Source: Deltaproteobacteria bacterium ADurb.Bin026
Lineage (GTDB): Bacteria > Desulfobacterota > Syntrophorhabdia > Syntrophorhabdales > Syntrophorhabdaceae
Direction: 5' to 3'
Assembly: GCA_002071245.1 (NCBI GenBank)
Contig: MWEV01000153.1
Span: 1-18,190, forward strand
DNA length: 18,190 nucleotides
Each line of letters opens with the position of its first letter. The first letter of the stretch is position 1. A program made the translations under genes and the position numbers. Below the pieces are notes generated by a model. It searched no databases. It was not told where the DNA came from and saw only the letters and a list, made by a program, of their open reading frames with translations. Of the stretch, positions 1-8,065 are shown one piece after another.

Positions 1-668
1 ATATGAACGTTATTACGACGGAAAACCTGAATGGATTTTTCATTGTTGTTTTCGATGCAAAGATTGTCTTTTGTGCATTGGAATCGGTTTTCGGGGGCTC
101 TGATGTTTCTGCTCCGAGAATTGAGGGGAGGGAGTTTACAAAGATCGAACTCTACGTGATTAAAAAACTGGCTGACATTTTTTCAAATGAAATGGAAAAG
201 GCATGGACACCTGTATATAGGATTACGTGTAAATATTCAAGGTCTGAAATGAATCCCAATTATGTAACGATGGTCTCACAGGAAGAGATTGTAAGTATTT
301 GCCAGTTCTCGTTCAATATTGAAAATGTCAGCGGTTGGATGAAAATATGCATACCCTATGGGATATTGGAAACCATTAAAGATTATTTGACTTCAACACC
401 TTCGAGAGAAGGCCTGGAGATGAGGCATAAATGGATTGAAAAGATGAAAGAGGAGGTTATGAATGTGCCACTCGATATAAGGGTGACACTTGGAAAGAAG
501 AGGATTTCATTGAAGGATTTTCTCGGGGCCAAAGAAGACACTATAATCATGGTGGATAGATCCGTGAATGATCCCGTTGATATTATGATAGGCGGAAAGG
601 CAAAGCTGAAAGGAAGGCTTGGTATTTTGAAAGGGAGTAAGGCTGTGCAGATTGAGGGAACAATATAA
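1..668 (+). CDS. fliM: Flagellar motor switch protein FliM, 5'-truncated by the window edge
   Basis: FliM is the C-ring protein that binds phospho-CheY and sets rotation direction. About 221 residues are visible and the frame is open through the first base. The ATG at 3 is probably internal: the residues after it (MNVI...FDAKIVF...ESVFGG) align with the middle of the CheC-like central domain, and FliM is normally about 330 residues. The CheY-binding N-terminus and the first part of the middle domain therefore lie upstream. A C-terminal SPOA (surface presentation of antigens) domain occupies roughly the last 70 residues, beginning near PLDIRVTLG, and is the part that pairs with FliN. The stop is followed 27 bases later by fliN. 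Identification rests on family pattern and context. Confidence 0.93.
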   Translation, partial: MNVITTENLNGFFIVVFDAKIVFCALESVFGGSDVSAPRIEGREFTKIELYVIKKLADIFSNEMEKAWTPVYRITCKYSRSEMNPNYVTMVSQEEIVSICQFSFNIENVSGWMKICIPYGILETIKDYLTSTPSREGLEMRHKWIEKMKEEVMNVPLDIRVTLGKKRISLKDFLGAKEDTIIMVDRSVNDPVDIMIGGKAKLKGRLGILKGSKAVQIEGTI

Positions 669-695
669 TAAAGATTTGTAAGACGAGGAGATAAC

Positions 696-1007
696 ATGGA
701 AGATTTTGTATCAAAAAATCAACAAACAGATGATTCAAAGAGGTTTGAATTGAACTTTGAAAGCCTGCTGGATATACCGGTTGACATTTCTGTCGAAATT
801 GGAAGAACAAAGATGACGATCGGTGAACTTCTTTCTCTGGCAAAAGGCTCTACATTAGAACTGAACAAGATAGCGGGCGAATCGGTTGATATTTATGTGA
901 ATGAAAAACTTCTTGGGAAAGGTGACATTGTAGTAGTTAACGAAAGACTCGGTGTTAGAATCAACGAGATCGTAACACCAAAGGAAAGGGTGCAGACATT
1001 GGCATGA
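696..1007 (+). CDS. fliN: Flagellar motor switch protein FliN
   Basis: This 103-residue protein is almost entirely an SPOA domain: LDIPVDISVEIG near residue 27, the GELLSLAKGS turn, then the VDIYVNEKLLGKGDIVVVNERLGVRI strand set typical of FliN. FliN forms the lower C-ring with FliM and docks the FliH/FliI export ATPase. It is shorter than the enteric protein (about 137 residues) because the N-terminal extension is reduced to about 25 polar residues, as in many non-enteric FliN. The start has a GAGGAG ribosome site at 685-690, five bases upstream. The stop overlaps the fliO start (ATGA at 1004-1007), so translation is probably coupled. Confidence 0.95.
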   Translation: MEDFVSKNQQTDDSKRFELNFESLLDIPVDISVEIGRTKMTIGELLSLAKGSTLELNKIAGESVDIYVNEKLLGKGDIVVVNERLGVRINEIVTPKERVQTLA

Positions 1008-1279
1008 TGGATGTGTATCTGGGTATCATAAAGGTATTTTTTATTCTTCTCGGCATAATTGCCGTCTTAATTCTTTTGTATAGGTATGCCGATAGGCTGA
1101 AGTTGAACATGAAAACGAAAGATACGGCATATGGTCTTAAAAAGGTGGATACCATACATCTCGGGTACAAAAAATTCGTATCTGTGCTTGAAGTAAAGGA
1201 CTATGTACTCGTAATAGGTGTTGGTGAGAAGGAGATGTCACTGTTGACCAGATGGAAGAAAGAGATTGGTGACAAATGA
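1004..1279 (+). CDS. fliO: Flagellar export assembly protein FliO
   Basis: This is a 91-residue protein with one N-terminal membrane segment (about residues 6-26, rich in I, L, V and F), followed by a basic stretch and a small cytoplasmic domain. That domain contains the pattern Gly-Leu-Lys-Lys-Val-Asp...His-Leu-Gly-Tyr-Lys-Lys...Leu-Val-Ile-Gly-Val, as in FliO. FliO helps assemble the FliP ring of the export gate and is the least conserved of the set, so position between fliN and fliP carries much of the weight. It overlaps both neighbours by four bases (ATGA at 1004 and at 1276). No signal peptide is seen. The TTG at 1266 seems a less likely start for the next gene than the ATG at 1276. Confidence 0.85.
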   Translation: MMDVYLGIIKVFFILLGIIAVLILLYRYADRLKLNMKTKDTAYGLKKVDTIHLGYKKFVSVLEVKDYVLVIGVGEKEMSLLTRWKKEIGDK

Positions 1280-2031
1280 AGATCATCGTTGTGTTAATTG
1301 TTGTGTCTATGTTGTTTGTTGTGGTTGCTCCTCATGCACTTGCAGCGCCAAAGGAGAAATCACAGACAAAACTCGATATCATAGGGTCTTTCTCGGGTGC
1401 AGAGGGTGGAAGGAACCTTATAAGTATTGTCATCCTGATGACGATACTCGCTTTTGCCCCTGCCATTCTGCTTCTGATGAGTTCCTTCACGAGGATTGTG
1501 ATTGTGCTTTCAATGATACGTCAGGCAGTTGGTATCGCACAACTGCCTCCAAATCAGATCATTATCGGTCTTTCGTTATTCTTGACCTTTTTTGTCATGG
1601 CGCCGACATATGAAAAGATCAATGCCAACGCACTTTCTCCTTATATGGAAAACAAAATTGGATACGAAGAGCTTTTATCGAAGTCGTCGAAAGAGATAAG
1701 TGTGTTTATGCTAAAACACACAAAAGACAAGGATTTAGCACTTTTTATGAATATAGCTGGGCTACAAAGACCAAAGGGCGATACAGATATACCGCTTCGT
1801 GTGCTTGTACCTGCCTTTGCAATCGGAGAATTGAAGAGGGCTTTTCAGATTGGATTTATCCTATATATTCCATTTCTCGTTATAGATATGGTAGTTGCAA
1901 GCGTGCTTTTGTCTGCAGGAATGATGATGTTGCCGCCGATATTTGTTTCATTGCCTTTCAAGCTGATGCTTTTTGTGCTTGTAGACGGTTGGAATTTGCT
2001 TGTAGGTTCTTTGATAAAGGGATTTTATTGA
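1276..2031 (+). CDS. fliP: Flagellar export gate protein FliP
   Basis: FliP (251 residues) forms the core of the type III export gate with FliQ and FliR. A cleavable signal peptide is visible at residues 1-23 (basic start, hydrophobic core, ALA-A cleavage site), as is usual for FliP. The family hallmarks follow: LLLMSSFTRIVIVLS near residues 65-79, QLPPNQIIIGLSLFLTFF near 94-111, PLRVLVPAFAIGELKRAF near 174-191, and the C-terminal block with GMMMLPP, LPFKLMLFVLVDGW and a final GSL. About four membrane segments are expected. The start at 1276 sits inside the end of fliO. The stop (2029-2031) is followed by an unusual 97-base gap before fliQ. Confidence 0.97.
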   Translation: MKIIVVLIVVSMLFVVVAPHALAAPKEKSQTKLDIIGSFSGAEGGRNLISIVILMTILAFAPAILLLMSSFTRIVIVLSMIRQAVGIAQLPPNQIIIGLSLFLTFFVMAPTYEKINANALSPYMENKIGYEELLSKSSKEISVFMLKHTKDKDLALFMNIAGLQRPKGDTDIPLRVLVPAFAIGELKRAFQIGFILYIPFLVIDMVVASVLLSAGMMMLPPIFVSLPFKLMLFVLVDGWNLLVGSLIKGFY

Positions 2032-2033
2032 TG

Positions 2034-2138
2034 AATAAATTTAATGGTGTTCATTGTTCAGGGCTTGGCGTAATAGATGCTCAATTTATGGCAGGTTACT
2101 CAATATAATTAATAAATCGGAGGTGTTCATGAGTCAGG
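2034..2138 (+). repeat. Imperfect duplication of the fliQ translation start region
   Basis: Three short words recur in the same order in the fliP-fliQ gap and at the start of fliQ: AATAAAT at 2034-2040 and 2111-2117, GGTGTTCAT at 2046-2054 and 2122-2130, TCAGG at 2058-2062 and 2134-2138. The offsets are 77, 76 and 76 bases. Weaker similarity continues (TCAATTTATG...AGGTTACTCAA against TCAAATTTTTAG...AGGTCATCAA) but needs an 8-base gap. The upstream copy lacks the Shine-Dalgarno sequence and has ATT where fliQ has its ATG. The simplest reading is an old duplication of fliQ's first bases that has decayed. A 25-codon open frame (2031-2108) also fits here, with its ATG on the fliP stop. It has no recognisable product. 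Confidence 0.5.
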
Positions 2139-2398
2139 ATCTAATCATTCAAATTTTTAGAGAGGTCATCAAGACAGGGCTTATTGTTATGGCGCCGGCA
2201 CTGCTTATATCAATCGTTGTTGGTTTGATTGTTAGTATTTTTCAGGCGGCGACACAGATTCATGAGATGACCCTGGTGTTTGTTCCGAAGATACTTGCCA
2301 TTGCGACCTGCATGATAGTGCTGTTTCCCTGGATGCTGAATATTCTCGTTACATACACAACGAATCTTTTGACCAATATACCCGTATATGTGAGATAA
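2129..2398 (+). CDS. fliQ: Flagellar export gate protein FliQ
   Basis: FliQ is a small two-helix membrane subunit of the export gate. From the ATG at 2129 the protein is 89 residues, the standard family length. It has two hydrophobic helices (about 16-38 and 53-76) and the family patterns ALLISIVVGLIVSIFQAATQI and EMTLVFVPKI. The frame is open further upstream to a TTG at 2054, but 2129 is preferred because a strong ribosome site (GGAGGT, 2119-2124) sits four bases before it and the upstream extension (MFRAWRNRCSIYG...) does not look like FliQ. The stop abuts the fliR start (TAAATG at 2396-2401). Confidence 0.95.
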   Translation: MSQDLIIQIFREVIKTGLIVMAPALLISIVVGLIVSIFQAATQIHEMTLVFVPKILAIATCMIVLFPWMLNILVTYTTNLLTNIPVYVR

Positions 2399-3172
2399 AT
2401 GCTTTCAACTGTTAGCGAAGAAGGATTAAAATTTATTGTAATATTTTTCAGGGTTGCAGCGATCTTCTGGTTTCTTCCTATCTTTTCATTGAGGTCAGTA
2501 CCGATGCCCTATAAGGTTGGATTTTCTCTCTGTGTTACCATTGTTTTGCTCGATGTCGTTGTTATAGATGCTGTTCAAAACTATGCAGACCCATATTTAA
2601 TGGCGATACAAATCTTAAAGGAAATATTTATTGGACTTACAATAAGCTATTTTGTCAGGACTCTTTTTACGGTTGTATATGTTGCAGGTGATGTTGCGGC
2701 AATCCAGACCGGTTTTTCCTTTGCACGTGTTATGGACCCCTTCAATATGAATCAGTCATCAGTTTTGGAACAATTCATGAATCTCCTTGCAATAATGGTA
2801 TTTTTTGCAATTGATGCCCATCACGTTCTTTTAAGAGGGATCTTGTTAAGTTTTAAGGAGTTGCCCGTTGGAATACTAATGCCAAATAAGGCTTTATTGA
2901 ACCAGGTCATTGAACTTACGGGTAAGATATTTTCGGTTGGATTCAAGATAGGTGCTCCGGTTATTGTTACACTTTTTCTTATTGAAATTTCACTTGGGCT
3001 GCTTTCAAGATTGATTCCTCAGATTAATGTGTTTATCGAGGGAATGCCAATAAAGATTCTTGTAACAATGATGGTGCTTGGTTTTTCGCTTGGCGCAATT
3101 GCAGCGAGCGTTGCAACGATATTCAAGGGTATGGACATGGAAATATTAAGAATTATGAAAAATATGGTGTAG
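2399..3172 (+). CDS. fliR: Flagellar export gate protein FliR
   Basis: FliR (257 residues) completes the FliPQR gate and contacts FlhB. It shows the family pattern: several hydrophobic helices from the N-terminus, the block RVAAIFWFLPIFSLRSVPMPYKVGFS near 17-42, ILKEIFIGLTISYFVRTLF near 72-90, the GDVAAIQTGFSFARVMDP motif near 98-115, and a C-terminal ISLGLLSRLIPQINVFIEGMPIKI block. The start codon directly follows the fliQ stop with no clear ribosome site in between, suggesting reinitiation by ribosomes finishing fliQ. Its stop lies two bases before the flhB start. Confidence 0.96.
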   Translation: MLSTVSEEGLKFIVIFFRVAAIFWFLPIFSLRSVPMPYKVGFSLCVTIVLLDVVVIDAVQNYADPYLMAIQILKEIFIGLTISYFVRTLFTVVYVAGDVAAIQTGFSFARVMDPFNMNQSSVLEQFMNLLAIMVFFAIDAHHVLLRGILLSFKELPVGILMPNKALLNQVIELTGKIFSVGFKIGAPVIVTLFLIEISLGLLSRLIPQINVFIEGMPIKILVTMMVLGFSLGAIAASVATIFKGMDMEILRIMKNMV

Positions 3173-3174
3173 AC

Positions 3175-4242
3175 ATGGCAGGCGATTCGTTTCAGGAAAA
3201 GACCGAACAACCAACAGAAAAGCGACTTGAAGATGCTAAGAAGAAAGGTCAGGTAGCCCAGTCAAAGGAACTATCTACCTGTTTGATCATTCTTTTTTTA
3301 TCAATATTTCTGTATTTTTCAATGTCACAAGGCTTTAACGAGATGTTCAAAATCTATGTAAGTTACGTAAAAAATGTTAATTTTGATCTGAATATTTCCA
3401 ATATCCAGGAGATATTTTCGTTTGGACTTTTTAAATGGCTTAAGATTGTTCTGCCGGTTTTTGGACTTGTTTTTGCATTATCAATATTCGGGAACGTTGT
3501 TCAGACAGGTTTTATTTTCAGCTCTGAGGCAATAGGTGTAAAACTTGAAAAGCTCAACCCACTTGAAGGATTAAAAAAACTTTTATCGAAAAGGTCTGCC
3601 GTTGAAGTCTTGAAATCCATAATAAAGATTGTCATTGTGACATACATTGCATATAACATCATTCTCAAAGAGTTGCCTTATATGCTTTCTTTGTCGTCTC
3701 AAGATATTAAATCGATTGTAGGATATTGTGGAAAGGCGATATTTTCTATTGCCCTAAAGGTGAGCATTATTATGCTTTTTATTACATGCCTGGATTTTTT
3801 TTACCAGAAATGGCAACACAAAAAAGACCTTATGATGACTCAACAGGAAATCAAAGAGGAATATAAGGAGCGGGAGGGTAACCCACTGATTAAATCAAGG
3901 ATAAGAAGCCTTCAGAGGGAGATGTCAAGAAGGAGGATGATTGAGGATGTTAAAAAGGCAGACGTAATCGTTACAAACCCGACAACATTTGCAGTTGCAC
4001 TTTCATATAAAATTGGTGAAATGCCAGCACCAATGGTTGTTGCAAAGGGCGCTGGGTTTGTTTCGGAAAAGATAAAGGAAGTGGCGAGAAAACATGGTAT
4101 ACCGTTAGTTGAGAACAAACCTCTCGCAAGGGGTCTTTATTACTCTGTAAAGATAGGTGCGTATATACCAGAACAGTTTTACGTAGTTGTTGCTGAACTG
4201 CTTGCAGCGATATACAAAGAGAAAAAAACGGTGACGCTATAA
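3175..4242 (+). CDS. flhB: Flagellar export switch protein FlhB
   Basis: FlhB (355 residues) is the export component that switches substrate class from rod/hook to filament after self-cleavage. The N-terminus (EKTEQPTEKRLEDAKKKGQVAQSKEL) is the classic FlhB/YscU signature. Four membrane segments follow, roughly residues 33-52, 87-110, 143-165 and 185-205, and then a charged cytoplasmic linker. The self-cleavage site is Asn268-Pro269-Thr270-Thr271, in the expected place. Most FlhB proteins have NPTH, so the fourth residue is atypical here. The C-terminal cytoplasmic domain (GAGFVSEKIKEVARKHGIP, ENKPLARGLY, IPEQFYVVVAELLA) is complete. The gene ends directly against flhA (TAAATG). Confidence 0.97.
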   Translation: MAGDSFQEKTEQPTEKRLEDAKKKGQVAQSKELSTCLIILFLSIFLYFSMSQGFNEMFKIYVSYVKNVNFDLNISNIQEIFSFGLFKWLKIVLPVFGLVFALSIFGNVVQTGFIFSSEAIGVKLEKLNPLEGLKKLLSKRSAVEVLKSIIKIVIVTYIAYNIILKELPYMLSLSSQDIKSIVGYCGKAIFSIALKVSIIMLFITCLDFFYQKWQHKKDLMMTQQEIKEEYKEREGNPLIKSRIRSLQREMSRRRMIEDVKKADVIVTNPTTFAVALSYKIGEMPAPMVVAKGAGFVSEKIKEVARKHGIPLVENKPLARGLYYSVKIGAYIPEQFYVVVAELLAAIYKEKKTVTL

Positions 4243-6294
4243 ATGAACAATTCCTTAAAAGTCATAAAAGAAAAGAGTGATATACTGGTCGCGGTCAGCA
4301 TTGTCTTTGTAATACTTATTATGATTATTCCGCTGAACAGCTTCTTTATCGATATCTTCCTCACGCTCAGCATATCCGTTTCTCTTATTATACTTTTCAT
4401 CGGTATGTATATACAAAGGCCCCTTGATTTTTCTGTTTTTCCTTCAATTCTACTCATAACAACACTTTTTAGGCTCTCTTTAAATATTGCATCAACACGT
4501 CTTATCCTCGTGCATGGAGACGAGGGTGCGAGTGCCGCTGGGAAAATTATCAAGGCCTTTGGAACCTTTATCGTGGGTGGAAATTATGTTGTAGGCGGTG
4601 TGGTCTTTCTAATCCTTGTAATCATAAATTTTGTCGTCATTACAAAGGGTGCGGGCAGGGTTGCAGAGGTTGCCGCACGTTTTACTCTCGACGCTATGCC
4701 TGGTAAACAGATGAGTATAGATGCAGACCTCAATGCAGGCCTTATCAGCGATACCGAAGCAAGGAAAAGAAGAGAAAGCGTTGAGATGGAAGCTGATTTT
4801 TACGGTGCAATGGACGGTGCGAGCAAATTTGTAAGAGGCGATGCAATAGCAGGAATAATCATTATATTCATAAACATTGTAGGAGGTCTGATTATTGGCG
4901 TGGTACAAAAAGACATGCCTTTGGATGATGCCATCTCTATTTACACAATTTTAACGATTGGTGATGGGCTGATAAGCCAGATTCCTGCGCTTTTGACATC
5001 AACAGCCGCAGGCATAATCGTAACGCGGGCTGCAAGTGACTCTAATCTTGGTGCTGACCTTGTAAACCAGTTGTTTAAGCAACCAAAGGCTATGACGCTT
5101 GCCTCTATCATAATCTTATGTATCGGAATAGTGCCAGGTATTCCTTTAATACCTTTCCTGATACTTTCATCATTTGCATTTGGTGCAAGTCATTTTATGA
5201 AAAAACAGAAGGAAATGGAATTGGCTATTGTTCCGCCTGAAGTTTCTCCAGTTGAAGCAGAGGAGCAGGAGGTCATTCAACCGCCTGAAATCATTGAACT
5301 TGAGATTGGATATGGACTAATTCCAATTGTTGATGCCGAACAGAGCGGGGATCTGCTCGGCAAGATAAAGGCAATGAGAAAGCAAATGGCTTTCGAACTC
5401 GGCATAGTTGTTCCGCCGATGAAGTTAAGGGATAACCTTCAATTGAAGGCGAGTGAGTACCTCATTCAACTCAAGGGTATTGAGATGGGAAGGGGTGAAT
5501 TGCTTTTAGGGCATGTGTTAGCTATGGGCCCGGAGGATAAACAAAAATTATCGGATGCAATACCGGTAAAAGAGCCTGTATTTAACCTTGACGCAATTTG
5601 GATAAAGGAAAAGGACAGGGAAAAGTATATTTCTGAAGGTTTTACTGTAGTAGATCATCCTACCATTATCACAACGCACCTGACAGAGATTGTGCGTAAC
5701 AATGCACACGAGCTTATGACAAGACAGGAAACACAGAAACTTATAGAGGTGGTGTCCTCCACGCACCAGAAAGTTATGGAGGAACTTGCACAGACACAGA
5801 TAAATATCGGTACCATACAGAAGGTCTTACAAAATTTGCTGAGGGAACAGGTATCGATCCGTGACCTCGTGTCTATTCTTGAGGCGATAGCGGATGCGGC
5901 CTACTCTACGAGGGATCCAGATATCATAACAGAATACATAAGGCAGCGTATGGCAAGAAGTATCATTAAGCCATATCTTGTGGACGGTGTATTGAATATA
6001 CTGATTCTTGAGAAGACGGTTGAAGAGACTATTATCAACAGTCTGCAACCTCAGGAACAGGGTGGATTATTTTCCTTTGATCTGTCTTTCAGCCAGCGAT
6101 TTATTGAAAGTCTTGGAAATGAGGTAAAAAAGGCAATAATGCAGAATGTGCAGCCAGTCTTACTGGTTCATCCGTCTATACGGCTTAAACTGAGGCGCTT
6201 TCTTGAAAGATACATACAGGGCATTACGGTAATATCTCACAGCGGTATACATCCTCAAGTTAAGATTCAAACGATAGGAGTTGTGAAGATATAG
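4243..6294 (+). CDS. flhA: Flagellar export gate protein FlhA
   Basis: FlhA (683 residues, normal length) forms the nonameric export ring that receives chaperone-substrate complexes. Residues 1 to about 320 carry roughly eight membrane helices. The FHIPEP-family cytoplasmic loop is unmistakable at 139-157 (RVAEVAARFTLDAMPGKQM) and continues with DADLNAGLISDTEARKRR. After about residue 325 comes the cytoplasmic domain, including LRDNLQLKASEYLIQLKG, the LSILEAIAD-like region (VSILEAIADAAYSTRDP), and the C-terminal LRRFLERYIQGITVISHSGI. The start abuts the flhB stop. The stop TAG shares its G with the GTG start of flhF. Confidence 0.98.
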   Translation: MNNSLKVIKEKSDILVAVSIVFVILIMIIPLNSFFIDIFLTLSISVSLIILFIGMYIQRPLDFSVFPSILLITTLFRLSLNIASTRLILVHGDEGASAAGKIIKAFGTFIVGGNYVVGGVVFLILVIINFVVITKGAGRVAEVAARFTLDAMPGKQMSIDADLNAGLISDTEARKRRESVEMEADFYGAMDGASKFVRGDAIAGIIIIFINIVGGLIIGVVQKDMPLDDAISIYTILTIGDGLISQIPALLTSTAAGIIVTRAASDSNLGADLVNQLFKQPKAMTLASIIILCIGIVPGIPLIPFLILSSFAFGASHFMKKQKEMELAIVPPEVSPVEAEEQEVIQPPEIIELEIGYGLIPIVDAEQSGDLLGKIKAMRKQMAFELGIVVPPMKLRDNLQLKASEYLIQLKGIEMGRGELLLGHVLAMGPEDKQKLSDAIPVKEPVFNLDAIWIKEKDREKYISEGFTVVDHPTIITTHLTEIVRNNAHELMTRQETQKLIEVVSSTHQKVMEELAQTQINIGTIQKVLQNLLREQVSIRDLVSILEAIADAAYSTRDPDIITEYIRQRMARSIIKPYLVDGVLNILILEKTVEETIINSLQPQEQGGLFSFDLSFSQRFIESLGNEVKKAIMQNVQPVLLVHPSIRLKLRRFLERYIQGITVISHSGIHPQVKIQTIGVVKI

Positions 6295-7349
6295 TGAATA
6301 TAAAGACATATGTTTTTGAAGATATTAAAAAGGGTATGGAGATTTTAAAAGATGAATATGGCCCGGATGCTGTTGTTGTTGATGTTAAGGAAAATGTAAG
6401 AAATGGCTCATCGACATGGTGTGAAATATCCGTAGCCACTGAAGATGTGAGCCAATGTGATGGATATAGACCTGAAGAAATAAGAAAAAGGGCGGAAGAT
6501 ATATGGAAATTTTCAACAAAACTTATCTTGAAAAGGATTGACGCCCTTGAATCTGAGATTATCATGGAGAGATTGAAATCTTACCCATTACCACTTAGAT
6601 TTGTTTACAATAAAATGATTGAAAATGATTTTGATAAACACCTTGCAATGTCCATCATTTCTGAACTATACACAAGAATCGGTGAACTCGCGAATGAGAC
6701 GATCAAGGTAAACTTCTTTTTAAAGGAGCTTTTGGCAGAAAAGATTAAGACAGGTGATATTATAGACACCGAAGATTCTATTGCTCTGGTTGGTCCTGCA
6801 GGTGCAGGCAAGACACAGACAGCAAAAAAACTTGCACTAATGTGTGTTGCATTTGAAAAGCCTGTTGAAATAGCAGTATTTGGTAATGTTAAAGATCAAA
6901 GTTACAATGATTTAAAGTGCTTTTCAGAAAATAACGGTATACCTTTTTTATCGATAGACCGGGCAGACAAGATTAGCACTGTCTTAAATAATGATGGTAA
7001 AAAACGAATTTTGGATATCTCAGGTGGTGTTTCTGTTCAAAAGGATATCGTGGACAGGCTTGAACATATAAAGTGTATACTTCTTTTGCCAGCAGGGACA
7101 AGAGACAGGAAGATAATGTATTATATCGATCAATTTAGTGGTTCGAACGACTTGGAGCTTGTCTTCACAAAGCTTGACGAGGAAGAGATGCCAGGACACA
7201 TCTGTCACAATCTCATCTTGACGGGTAGACCCGTATGCTGTTTTACTGTTGGACCGGATATAAAGGATGTTTTAATGCCTGGCAAAGACATGTTTTATAA
7301 AATAATTTTTGAGGGCAATAAATGGATAAGAAAAGAGGAAAAACATTAA
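6294..7349 (+). CDS. flhF: Flagellar biosynthesis GTPase-like protein FlhF with weak G2/G3 motifs
   Basis: FlhF is an SRP-type GTPase that sets where polar flagella are built. The 351-residue product starts with GTG, overlapping the flhA stop by one base, and opens with the typical FlhF B-domain pattern (IKTYVFEDIKKGMEILKDEYGPDAVVV). A helical N-domain spans roughly 80-150. The G domain has an intact P-loop, G167-PAGAGKT-174, and an intact G4 motif, TKLD at 292-295. The SRP-family DTYR motif (G2) is not recognisable: the matching stretch near 197-208 reads GNVKDQSYNDLK. G3, normally DTAGR, reads DISGG at 241-245. Whether it still hydrolyses GTP is unclear. It overlaps flhG by 28 bases. Confidence 0.93.
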   Translation: MNIKTYVFEDIKKGMEILKDEYGPDAVVVDVKENVRNGSSTWCEISVATEDVSQCDGYRPEEIRKRAEDIWKFSTKLILKRIDALESEIIMERLKSYPLPLRFVYNKMIENDFDKHLAMSIISELYTRIGELANETIKVNFFLKELLAEKIKTGDIIDTEDSIALVGPAGAGKTQTAKKLALMCVAFEKPVEIAVFGNVKDQSYNDLKCFSENNGIPFLSIDRADKISTVLNNDGKKRILDISGGVSVQKDIVDRLEHIKCILLLPAGTRDRKIMYYIDQFSGSNDLELVFTKLDEEEMPGHICHNLILTGRPVCCFTVGPDIKDVLMPGKDMFYKIIFEGNKWIRKEEKH

Positions 7350-8065
7350 CAATAACAAGCGGAAAAGGTGGGGTAGGTAAATCTTCTATAGTTACAAACA
7401 TGGCATACATATTAGGTGCCAACATGGAGTCTGTTTACATAGTTGATGCAGATTTATCACTTGGGAATATAGATATCTTTTTTGGCATGACGCCCAGATT
7501 CAATATAAAGGATTTGATCGAAGGCAAAAAGGGTATCAATGAGATTGTTGTTGAGGGACCTAACGGGATAAGGTTTATTCCTGCAACATCAGGTATTGCA
7601 GAACTTTCCAGTCTTACGGATGACCAAAGAAATATACTGCTATCCTCTTTGCATGAACTAAACGGGTACGATTTTATGTTGATAGATACACCTGCTGGCA
7701 TATCTTCAAATGTCATATACTTCAACTCTATCAGTGAAAGCATATATATTGTTGTAACACCTGACCCTGCGAGCATAACCGACTCTTATGCCGTGTTGAA
7801 GGTGTTGCACAACAAGACGGGGAGGAAGGACTTCAATATTATTGTGAATATGGCAAAGGATGAAGCGGAGGCCCTTAGTATATACAGAAAATTGTTATCC
7901 GTTACAGATCAATTTTTGAATATTTATTTAGATTATGTTGGCTATATCCCTGTAGATGCGAATATACGTATCGCAACAAAAAAACAGAAGTTGTGGACAG
8001 AGTATTATCCTGATACGCCGGCAACAAAGGCTCTTGTTAAAATTTGTAACAAAATGGTATCGTAA
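7322..8065 (+). CDS. flhG: Flagellar number regulator FlhG (MinD-like ATPase)
   Basis: FlhG (also FleN/YlxH, 247 residues) is a MinD/ParA-type ATPase that limits flagellar number, usually by stimulating FlhF and by affecting the flagellar regulator or C-ring assembly. The deviant Walker A motif, SGKGGVGKS, is at 13-21, with the signature lysine at 15. VDADLSLGNIDI follows at 41-52, and the switch II-like IDTPAG is at 121-126. Only about ten residues precede the Walker motif, so the N-terminal DQAxxL helix that activates FlhF in several species is missing. The start at 7322 lies inside flhF, with GAGGG at 7311-7315 as ribosome site. The stop abuts the fliA start (TAAATG). Confidence 0.93.
   Translation: MDKKRGKTLTITSGKGGVGKSSIVTNMAYILGANMESVYIVDADLSLGNIDIFFGMTPRFNIKDLIEGKKGINEIVVEGPNGIRFIPATSGIAELSSLTDDQRNILLSSLHELNGYDFMLIDTPAGISSNVIYFNSISESIYIVVTPDPASITDSYAVLKVLHNKTGRKDFNIIVNMAKDEAEALSIYRKLLSVTDQFLNIYLDYVGYIPVDANIRIATKKQKLWTEYYPDTPATKALVKICNKMVS

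Noticed and set aside
2054..2128. N-terminal extension of FliQ from TTG 2054 (25 extra residues)
   Set aside because: The strong GGAGGT ribosome site and standard 89-residue length favour ATG 2129, and the extension does not resemble FliQ.
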